64,000 nucleotides of DNA. Origin: Bubalus kerabau (taxonomy: Eukaryota; Chordata; Mammalia; Artiodactyla; Bovidae). The stretch covers positions 55,949,001 through 56,013,000 of the forward strand of contig NC_073630.1 in the NCBI RefSeq assembly GCF_029407905.1. Reading direction: 5' to 3'. This document shows, one piece after another, positions 56,123 to 64,000 of the stretch. The notes beneath the pieces were generated by a model that was not told the DNA's origin, did not search any database, and saw only the letters and a program-made list of their open reading frames with translations. Position numbers and translations under genes: made by a program. Within the stretch, counting starts at the first letter, position 1; the number at the start of each line of letters is the position of its first letter.

Positions 56123-57158
56123 TCAATATGATGTGGGAAAAAAAAACAAAAAAACAAAAAACCATCATTATGTTGACATAATATTGCATTAAGTTGCAAG
56201 TATTTATATTTTATGCCATATTAAAATCAATATTTTTTGTTATTTTAACACTTAAATGAAATATTTGTTATTAGCACCTGAAATCCCAGCTTGGGTGAGC
56301 ACCCCCAAAGAGTTAGGTTAGGAGGTGTGCTCAGTATGGATAATGCTTTGTTTCTAAATTCAGATTCATCCAAATGTGTTCTCCTAGAAATTGTAACATT
56401 AATAGTTTGGTGAAGAGAATTTTAGGTATTGTTAAAGGGTTTTTTTTCACAAAAATCAGAGATCTGCTTGTAGGTTAACAAATGAAAATCATTCAGTAAT
56501 TTTCACATGGTACATATTAAAGTGATAAATATCTCTAAGTCACAAGATGAGCATTCAATGCTGAATATACAATTCTGCTTCTTAAAATTTTCCATTAAAA
56601 TATTTTATGCAATAGCAACAAACTCACATTTGTCTTATCCACAAGATGAAATCAAAACAGAAAATTACATATAAGCTCAGTTATTTGTTCAGATAACATC
56701 TTTGTTTCAGAAAAATATTCTTGAAAAAGTCATGTAGTTTTGGAATATAATTGCAAATAAGGGATATACTGCCTAAATTTTTTTTTCCTGAACTCCTTTT
56801 TAAAAAATAGAGATAAATGTCCTATAGTTAAAACATGTTTAAATCATAGTTTGATTTAAAGTGATTTGTAACAACAGTTTTCAGAAAATATATGTCATCA
56901 CTTTGGCACAATACTTCTGTTTCAATCCTTGGCTTTTTTTGTCCATGATTTCTGTGTCATGAATTTGAAAGGTTGTAGACAGTGATTAAAATCTGGAATC
57001 TAATTCCTCCTGGATAGTACTGTTTCTGCCTCATTGTATTAACTCTTCTTGGAAACATGTAGGTGATTATTTTCTTCCTAAAAAAGGAAGTCAAAGTCAA
57101 GGTCAATGAAAGCCTGATATAGGTATGTACTTCACTTCAGAAATACACACTTTCATAG
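56123..57158. other. AT-rich stretch, nothing recognised
   Basis: An A-rich tract lies near 56138-56161. No repeat family or gene was assigned. Confidence 0.5.
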
Positions 57159-58743
57159 TATAAACTCCTTACTGCCAAATTCAGACTTAAATTAAAGAAA
57201 GTATGGTAAATCACTAGATCATTCAGGTATGACCTAAATCAAATCCCTTATGAATACAGTAGAAGTGACAAATTGATTCAAAGGATTAGATCTGATAGAC
57301 AGAGTGCCTAAAGAACTATGGATGGAGGTCCATGACATTGTACAGGAGTCAAGGATCAAGACCATTCCCAAGAAGAAGAAATGGAAAAAGGCAAAACAGT
57401 TGTCTGAGGAGGTCTTACAAATAGATTTGAAAAGAAGAGAAATGAAAGGCAAAGGACAAAAGGAAAGATATATCCATTTGAATGCAGAGTTCCAAAGAAT
57501 AGCAAAGAGAGATAAAGCCTTCCTCAATGATCAATATTGAGAAATAGAGGAAAACAATAGAATAGGAAAGACTAGAGATCTCTTCAAGAAAATTAGTAAT
57601 ACCAAGGGAATATTTCTTATAAAGAAGGGCACAATAAAGGATAGAAAGAGTATGGACTTAACAGAAGCAGAATATATTAAAAAGAGGTGGCAGGAATATA
57701 CAGAAGAACTATACAAAAAAGATCTTCATGACCCAGATAACCAGGATGGTGTGATCACTCACCTAGAGCTAGACATCTTGGAATGCAAAGTCAAGTGGGC
57801 ATTAGAAAGCATCACTATGAACAAAGCTAGTGGAGGTGATGGAATTCCAGTTGAGCTATTTCAAATTCTAAAAGATGATGCTATGAAAGTGCTGCACTCA
57901 ATACGCCAGCAAATTTGAAAAACTCAGCAGTGGCCACAGGACTGGAAAATGTCAGTTTTCATTTCAATCTCAAAGAAAGGCAATGCCAGAATGCTCAAAC
58001 TACTGCACAATTGCACTCATCTCACACATTTGCAAAGAAATGCTCAAAATTCTCCAAGCCAGGCTTCAACAGGATGTGAACTGTGAATTTGCAGATGTTC
58101 AAGCTGGATTTCGAAAATGCAGAGGAACCAGAGATAAAATTGCCAACATCCATTGGATCATCAAAAAAACAAGAGAGTTCCAGAAAATCATCTACTTCCG
58201 CTTTATTGACTACACTAAAGCCTTCGACAGTGTGGATCACAACAAACTTTGGAAAATTCATAAAGAGGTGGGAATATATCAGATCACCTTACCTGCATTC
58301 TGAGAAATCTCTATGCAGGTCAAGAAGAAACAGTACCAGACATGGAATAATGGACTGGTTCCAAATCAGGAAAGGAGTATGTCAAGGCTGTATATTGTCA
58401 CCCTGCTTATTTAACTTATATGAAGAGTACATCATGTAAACTGCTGGACTGAATGAAGCATAAGCTGGAATCAAGATTGCTGGGAGAAATATCAATAACT
58501 CAGATATGCAGATGACATCACCCTTATGGCAGAAAGTGAAGAAGAACTAAAGAGCCTCTTGATGAAAGTGAAAGAGGAGAGTGATAAAGTTGCCTTAAAG
58601 CTTAACATTCAGAAAACTAAGATCCTGGCATCCGGTCCCATCACTTCATGGCAAATAGATGGGGAAACAGTGGCTGACTTTATTCTTTGGGGTACCACAA
58701 TCACTGCAGAAGGTGACTGCAGCCATGAAATTAAGACACTTGC
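57159..58743 (+). mobile_element. BovB LINE, left part (split by a retroposed insert)
   Basis: Starts at 'actccttactgccaaattca', almost the same point as the copy at 22372, and runs through the RT to 'gaaattaagacacttgc'. The same BovB appears to continue, in phase with the consensus, at 59828. RT frames survive in pieces: 57652-57918 codes the fingers and 57983-58303 codes FRFIDYTKAFDSVDH (motif A). The motif C region is frameshifted. Confidence 0.93.
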
Positions 58744-58804
58744 AGCAGATGGCCAAATTATTGGAGCTTCAGCATCAGTCCTTTCAATGAATGTTCAGTA
58801 TTGA
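57652..58804 (+). pseudogene. BovB reverse transcriptase, broken
   Basis: 57652-57918 codes LELDILECKVKWALESIT and KASGGDGIPVELFQILKD (fingers). 57983-58303 codes the palm with RFIDYTKAFDSVDHNKLWKI; motif A Asp is kept. Motif B lies in another frame (GVCQGCILSPCLFNLY, within 58083-58439). From 58526 the frame reads MAESEEELKSLLMKVKEESD, placing motif C just upstream with a frameshift (QICR instead of RYADD in frame). No single frame spans the domain. It is inactive. Confidence 0.8.
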
Positions 58805-58930
58805 TTTCCTTTGGGATAGACTGATTGGATCTCCTTGTAGTCCCTTGGACTCTTGGGAGTCTTCTCTGATGCCACGGTTTGGGGGCATCGATTCTTTGGA
58901 GCTCAGCTTTCTCTATGGTCCAACTCAGTT
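58744..58930 (-). mobile_element. BovB piece in reverse orientation within the insert
   Basis: 'ggccaaattattggagcttc' to 'ctctatggtccaactcag' is the reverse complement of the BovB C-terminal coding zone. It has neither a tail nor a TSD of its own. Confidence 0.88.
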
Positions 58931-59275
58931 AAGGACATTACTGAGTAAATAACTGACAAAATTGGAATACAATTGATAGATTAGAGTTTTACATTGATGT
59001 TAAGTTCACTGAAATCGGTAACTATACTATGACCATATTAGAGAATATCTACATTCTTGAACTTTTTAGGAGTAAAAGTCTAATTTTCAAGCAAAGGACC
59101 TTCAAATGGTTCAGGAAACACACACACACAAATGTAAAAGCAACGTTTATATAGTTACAATAGACAAATCTGGATAGAGAGTATTTGAGTGTTTTGTTTG
59201 CAAGTTTAATTTTTGCTACTATTGATAAGTTTGAAATTATTTGTTAAAATAAGTTTTTAAAAAGAGAAAATTTAA
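58931..59275 (+). mobile_element. L1ME-type 3' end
   Basis: 'acattgatgttaagttcact', 'ccttcaaatggttcaggaaa' and the closing 'gtttgaaattatttgtta' match an old mammalian L1 3' UTR. Divergence is high. Confidence 0.6.
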
Positions 59276-59284
59276 AGAATAATT

Positions 59285-59815
59285 TGAGAATATCCATAGC
59301 AACCTTATTCATAACATCCTAAAACTGGAATCCCCCTGTGCTCATCGACAAGAGAATGAGTAAATAGACTGCAATATAGCCAAATCATGAACCTCAACAG
59401 GGAAAAGGAAGAACTACTGATAAGCACAGTGATATGAATATCCAAAATGCTGGATGAAAGAAGATAACATGCGCACACACACGCACACACACACACATGC
59501 ACTACTTGAGTCAGTGAATGTGAAGTACAATAACAAGCAAAATAACAAAAGCAATAACAAAAATAAATGTATGAAAGAAGTCAGAAAATGGTTGTATTTG
59601 GAAGTGGGGTAAAATCGACAAGAAGGACCATGAAGAAGCTTTCTGGGGTGATAACATATACTCTGTTTTGTTTGGGGTGGTGGTTTCATGGGTGTTTACA
59701 AATGTCAAAACTCATCAAATTGAACACTTAAGATCTGTGCCTTTTGTGGTCTGTAAATTGTAAATCCAACTAAGTGAATAAATATGAATGAATAAGCAAA
59801 CAAATTAAAAAAATA
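59285..59815 (+). mobile_element. L1MC/L1ME-type 3' end with CA tract
   Basis: 'agcaaccttattcataacat', a CA-rich tract at 59466-59497, 'ggtggtttcatgggtgttta' and 'tgtcaaaactcatcaaattg' match the ancient L1 3' end. An A-rich tail closes it. Confidence 0.75.
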
Positions 59816-59827
59816 AAATAAAATAAA

Positions 59828-60357
59828 AGACACTTGCTCATTGGAAGAAAAGTTATGACCAACCTAGACAGTATATTAAAAAGCAGAGACATTACTTTGC
59901 CAACAAAGGTCCATCTAGTCAAAGCTATGGTTTTTCCAGTAGTCATGTATAGATATGAGAGTTGGACTATAAAGAAAGCTGAGCACCAAATAATTGATGC
60001 TTTTGAACTGTGGTGTTAGAGAAGACTCTTGAGAGTCCCTTAGACAGCAAGGAGATCCAACCAGTCCATCCTAAAGGAAATCAGTCCTGAATATTCATTG
60101 GAAGGACTGATGCTGAAGCTGAAACTCCAATACTTTGGCCACCTGATGCGAAGAAGTGACTCATCTGAAAACACCCTGATGCTGGGAAAGACTGAGGCAG
60201 GAGAAGGGAATGACAGAGGATGAGATGGTTGGATGGCATCACCGACCCAATGGACATGAGTTTGAGTAAACTTCAGGAGTTGGTGATGAACAGGGAGGCC
60301 TGGTGTGCTGCAGTCCATGGGGTTGCAAAGAGTCAGACACAACTGTGACTGAACTGA
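59828..60357 (+). mobile_element. BovB LINE, right part
   Basis: Continues from 'agacacttgctcattggaag' through the C-terminal coding zone (59834-60019 codes LVKAMVFPVVMYRYESWTIK before a stop) to a tail ending 'actgaactgacatgactga'. Confidence 0.92.
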
Positions 60358-61859
60358 CATGACTGATAATATAAAACTTGTAGGACATATAGAATGGGTA
60401 TGATACAAATTATCCATAGTAAATCCTTCAATTTTTAATAAAGAATAAGTAGCCTCAGACAGGCAGCCCTGAATCCTTTATCTTTATTTTTATTTTTTTA
60501 TGTTTATTTTTTTTGAATCCTTTATCTTTAAAAACATTTTATAGTTAATATGTCATCAAGCATTCAGAAACTCCAGGTTCATACTTTTACCTTAATAGTT
60601 ATTTCCTGGTCTCATATTTCAGAAGAGTTATGAAGGTAGAATATGTTACTTTTATGGTACAAGAGGGCAGTGAGAATACCTATAGTAAAGATCATTGCTT
60701 TCATAATGTAAGAGCTTAATTTAGCACACTTATCTTTAGAATTATGCAAAATATAGTTATATTCACAAGGTAAGCTTACTCTGAGCTATATAAAATCATG
60801 TTTAGCTTGAATAAAAGACTCCTAAAAAAAAAAGACCACATTTAAAGCTTTATTGTATTTCTCAAGACTTCTAATTAATAGAATGTTATCAGAGAGTTCA
60901 TTGAATTATAATTCCTTACCACCAAAAAAATAATATCTAGCATGAATTAAGTGCCATACATTGTACTGAGCATTTTTAAAGGTATATTAATTAAATCTTC
61001 CAACAAGAGCTCTGGTAAGAAGTTGTTTTCCCCGTTTACCATATGAGGAAACAGGCTAAGTAACTTGTTGTAAGTTCACACATCGTCCTTGTACTTGACC
61101 ACAACTCCATGCAGCCTGTGTTATAGCTCTTCATTCTTTGTAATAGTATAATCAATTCCTGACCAACAATGGCCATGGGAAATAAACAGATAATGAATTT
61201 TATTCTCTCTTCCCATTTGAGATCTACTTAGCATATCCTTGCTGTTACCGCTGTTGTCATGGATCACTTGTTTCACTCCAGCAATATATGTGTCATTTGC
61301 TTGCTATTTGTCCGATTTCAGGCAGAGCTTATATTAACCTGTACCTACTGGTTAGCCCACATTGTTGTTTATAGGCATATCCTTGATTTTATAGTGCCCA
61401 AAGTCCTGGTAGTTGACTAATACCTTGAATATTATTCTTAGTGCCAGTCACCAAAAAGAAAATCTTCATCTTCCTTTAGGTAGTCATGAAATAAGGTAAA
61501 TTATAAAAGAAAAAAATTATTCAAATAAAATATTAAAATTTAATTCAATATATCCTTTTATATATTTTTAAAGAAAAGCCTTATTCATTATTATTAGTCA
61601 TTTTTATGGATATGTTTGTTAAAATGAATATCAATGATATAAAATTTTATTTTAACATATATATATGTCTTTATTCATCTAATACAATTAATCTCCAAGA
61701 CAAAATTAATTACACTGTGTGTATAATTAGTTACATAAAACATGCTGATACAGCTACACATGAATTAATTTTAGTCATTGTTAATTGATTAATTTGTTTT
61801 ATTTTAAGAACTATTGTTAGTAGCATTAGTAATAAAAATACTTTGCATACTGGAATATT
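60358..61859. other. Unassigned stretch
   Basis: Apart from the scar at 60471-60530, no repeat or gene was recognised. Confidence 0.45.
60471..60530 (-). repeat. Tail-only retrotransposition scar: 16-base TSD around a T-rich run
   Basis: The word gaatcctttatcttta occurs perfectly at 60471-60486 and 60515-60530. Between them is a 28-base T-rich run with a few A and one G, which in reverse resembles the A-rich end of the ruminant L1 3' UTR. The right copy is followed by aaaac, giving a CTTT/AAAA target. Confidence 0.8.
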
Positions 61860-61860
61860 T

Positions 61861-62178
61861 CAGTTCAGTCTCTCAATCATCTCCAACTCTTTGCAACCCC
61901 ATGGACTGCACCAGACCAGGCTTCAATGTCCGTCACCAACTCCTGGAGCTTGCTTAAACTCATGTCCATTGAGTCAGTGATGCCATCCAACCATCTCATC
62001 CTCTGTCATCCCCTTCTTCTCTTGCCTTCAATTTTTCCTAGCATCAGGGTCTTTTCCAATGAGTCAGTTCTTCGCATCAGATGACCGAAGTATTGGAGCT
62101 TCAGCTTCAGCATCAGTCCTTCCAATGAACATTTAGAACTGATTTCCTTTAGGATTGACTGGTTTGATCTCCTTGCAG
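61861..62178 (-). mobile_element. Short BovB 3' end, antisense, older copy
   Basis: 'cagttcagtctctcaatcat' to 'ttgatctccttgcagtc'. The minus-strand frame keeps LMLKLKLQYFGHLMRRTDSL and GKRRRG before breaking. Confidence 0.9.
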
Positions 62179-63194
62179 TCTTTTTCTCAGCTGTTTGCAT
62201 CTTACATTTCTATCCTCTAAATACAATTCAGGGCCTTGGTGAATTGGTCGAATCTCAAAAAAGGTTTTGCTTTCAGGTTGAAATAACCTTTTAACTATTG
62301 GGTTAGATTTTTTTATTAAGGATTTAGAAATATCATTTTCCACAGTGTTTTTTTGAAATGAATACAAATTTTAAATGCTTTGTTAGAAGATTTTTGTGTG
62401 TGTGTGTGTGTGCTAAAAGATATTCTGATAAAAGATATTTGAAACATGCCACAGCAAGAAATACAACTGGGACGTGTTGTTTGAAAATGTATTTTTTTGA
62501 AAGTGAGGTTGTGTCAGAAAATTCAGGATATGTAGTCAACCAACTGAGGATTACAGAGACATGAAAGTAAGTTCAATATAAACCAGAGATGCTCATAACA
62601 CACACACACACACACGAGTTTACTGAATATTTTTTCCTCTGGGCTATATATTTTTAAATATTTGTTTTATGATGACATAATTCAAAGGGTGATTATCTAG
62701 TTAATGCTGGATTTCAGACTCCGACTTTTATACAGAATTTTATATATCCCTTCAAATTTCAAACACCTGAGGAATATTTTTGTGACATAAATTCGGAGTA
62801 TATTTTTTCTAATTACAATTCATTATATAATCATACATTTCCAATGATTTCTTCTTCTTTTTCTGTCTTGCTCAAATTACGAATAAACTCAAGCTTCACC
62901 ATGGATGAAACATTTTATAATTAGCAAGATGATGTTATGCATATTACTCTAGATTCATGGGTATCTGAAAGTCCACAGAGGTTGCCCTGGAGTCCAAAAA
63001 TTCTTGAATATTTATTTTTAATTTTCTAATTAAAAATATACGTGCTTATTAAAGTATATGTGCTTCTCACATATATCACTGTATGTATCCCTGAACATCT
63101 AGCTGACTACCATCAAATATACAGAGGGTTTTCATTTCTCTGTGTGTGTGTGTGTGTTTGTATATGTATGTGCTTTTCTAATAACTTTTTTGAA
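62179..63194. other. Unassigned stretch with three dinucleotide tracts
   Basis: (GT)n at 62395-62412, (CA)n at 62598-62615 and (GT)n at 63141-63158. A minus-strand frame at 62149-62367 is partly BovB-derived and otherwise unrecognised. Confidence 0.5.
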
Positions 63195-63593
63195 AAAAAT
63201 ATTTATTTTTCTTGTAGGACAATCTTTTTACAACACTGTGGTGGCCCCTGTCGTACATCTACATGGATCAGTCACAGGTGCACATGTGTCCCCGCATCCT
63301 GAAACTCCCTCCCACATCCCTCCCCACCCCATCCCTCTGTGTTGTCCCAGAGCACTGGCTTTGAGTGCTCTGCTTCATGCATTGAACTTGCACTGGTCAT
63401 CTGTTTTACATATGGTAATACACATGTTTCAATGCTATTCTCTCATATCATCCCAGCCTCACCTTCTCCCACATAGTCCAATAGTCTGTTCTTGGCATCT
63501 ATGTCTCTTTTGCCCCTGTGTATGGGATTGTTGTTACTGTCTTTCTAAATTTAATATATATGTGTTAATATACTATATTGGTGTATTTTAATT
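63195..63593 (-). mobile_element. Ruminant L1 3' end, antisense
   Basis: 'gtcacaggtgcacatgtgtc', 'ccctccccaccccatccctc' and 'catgcattgaacttgcactg' are the reverse of the L1 3' UTR also seen at 3967-4459. It ends near 'taatatactatattggtgta'. It is older than the copy at 11083. Confidence 0.85.
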
Positions 63594-64000
63594 TGGGGGG
63601 GGGCAAAAATCACTGCATGTGAAATTAATTCATAATCACTCCATATGACTACAGCCTTGAAATTAAAAGACACTTGCTCAATGGAATAGTTATGACCAAC
63701 CTAGACAGCATATTAAAAAGCAGAGACATTACTTTGCCAACAATGGTCTGTCTAGTCAAATCTATCATTTTTCCAGTAGTCATGTATGGATGTGAGAGTT
63801 GGAAAGAAGCTGAATGTCGAAGAACTGATAATTTTGAACTGTGGTGTTTGAGAAGACTCGAGAGTCCCTTGGACAGCAAGGAGATCCAACCAGTCCATCA
63901 TAAAGGAAATCAGTCCTGAATATTCATTGGAAGGACTGATGCTGAAACTCCACCTGATACGAAGAACTGACTCATTTGAAAAGCCCCTGATTCTGAAAAA
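63594..64000 (+). mobile_element. BovB LINE, 5'-truncated, cut by window edge
   Basis: Begins at a G run and 'caaaaatcactgcatgtg', with a local near-duplication of the 'aatcactgca' word. It then continues 'gaaattaaaagacacttgct' to the right edge, still short of its 3' tail. Frames are broken (WKEAECRRTDNFELWC in the best piece). Confidence 0.9.

Larger units (their letters stand above)
58744..59827 (+). mobile_element. Retroposed composite insert in BovB, 10-base TSD
   Basis: The word agacacttgc closes the left BovB part (58734-58743) and reopens the right part (59828-59837). Between them lie 1.08 kb: an antisense BovB piece, two old L1 3' ends in sense orientation, and an A-rich tail (aaaaaaataaaataaaataa) at the right end. 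The uninterrupted site would read AATT/AAAAGACAC, with a bottom-strand TTTT/AA nick as preferred by the L1 endonuclease. This fits retroposition of a transcript made of older repeats. Confidence 0.65.

Noticed and set aside
58744..58930. Reverse BovB piece read as a twin-priming inversion of the BovB to its left
   Set aside because: The reversed piece is not adjacent in consensus to the break, and the register resumes at 59828 with a duplicated word, which is better explained by an inserted composite sequence.
62149..62367. Minus-strand frame coding VENDISKSLIKKSNPIVKRL
   Set aside because: Its end is BovB-derived and the remainder shows no recognised motif. It most likely arose by chance across the BovB edge.

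Overview
This is a piece of a ruminant (almost certainly bovid) nuclear genome. The sequence is AT-rich and CpG-poor, and it is packed with families known from ruminants: BovB (RTE-clade) LINE copies, the tRNA-derived Bov-tA SINE, BOV-A2 and its BOV-A monomer, short BovB 3' ends of the ART2A type, and ruminant L1 (L1_BT-like) 3' ends. Older layers are also visible: L2-like fragments, L1M-type 3' ends, a Tigger1-like mini-element and a small hAT-like transposon. Repeat names rest on recognition by eye, not on a database search. No intact host gene was recognised. The window looks intergenic or deeply intronic.

Layout. 1-4.5 kb: a BovB tail, then AT-rich unassigned sequence, then an L1 with a 5' inversion and a 14-base target-site duplication (TSD). 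4.6-12.2 kb: SINEs, a BovB with a 204-codon open RT fragment, an L2-like block and an L1 3' end. 13-20 kb: a possible exon, a Tigger1-like element, a degenerate roughly 40-base repeat, and an ancient L1-like body split by a BovB that is itself split by a BOV-A. 20-26 kb: two BovB copies, one inserted in an L2-like repeat and carrying three further insertions. 27 kb: a degraded exon-intron-exon block on the minus strand. 28-34 kb: SINEs, BovB copies and a tail-only retrotransposition scar. 34.4-38.4 kb: a large nested inverted repeat. 40.4-43.1 kb: a hAT-like element split by a BovB. 43.9-47.4 kb: two consecutive minus-strand BovB copies, the first with a 323-codon open RT. 47.4-52.5 kb: a long AT-rich stretch with no recognised young repeat. 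52.5-64 kb: more BovB, including one split by a 1.08-kb retroposed insert made of other old repeats, a second tail-only scar, and L1/BovB remains at the right edge.

The pieces do not form a pathway. The common thread is retrotransposition by two machineries. BovB copies are 5'-truncated and end in a CTGAA-type tail. L1-type events leave A-rich tails, long TSDs and TT/AA target sites. Nesting gives a relative clock: L2, hAT, Tigger and L1M first, then BovB, then Bov-tA and BOV-A. The observations most worth following are the palindrome at 34,382-38,392, the retroposed non-coding cargo at 58,744-59,827, the two tail-only insertions, and the minus-strand gene-like relic near 27.4-27.9 kb.
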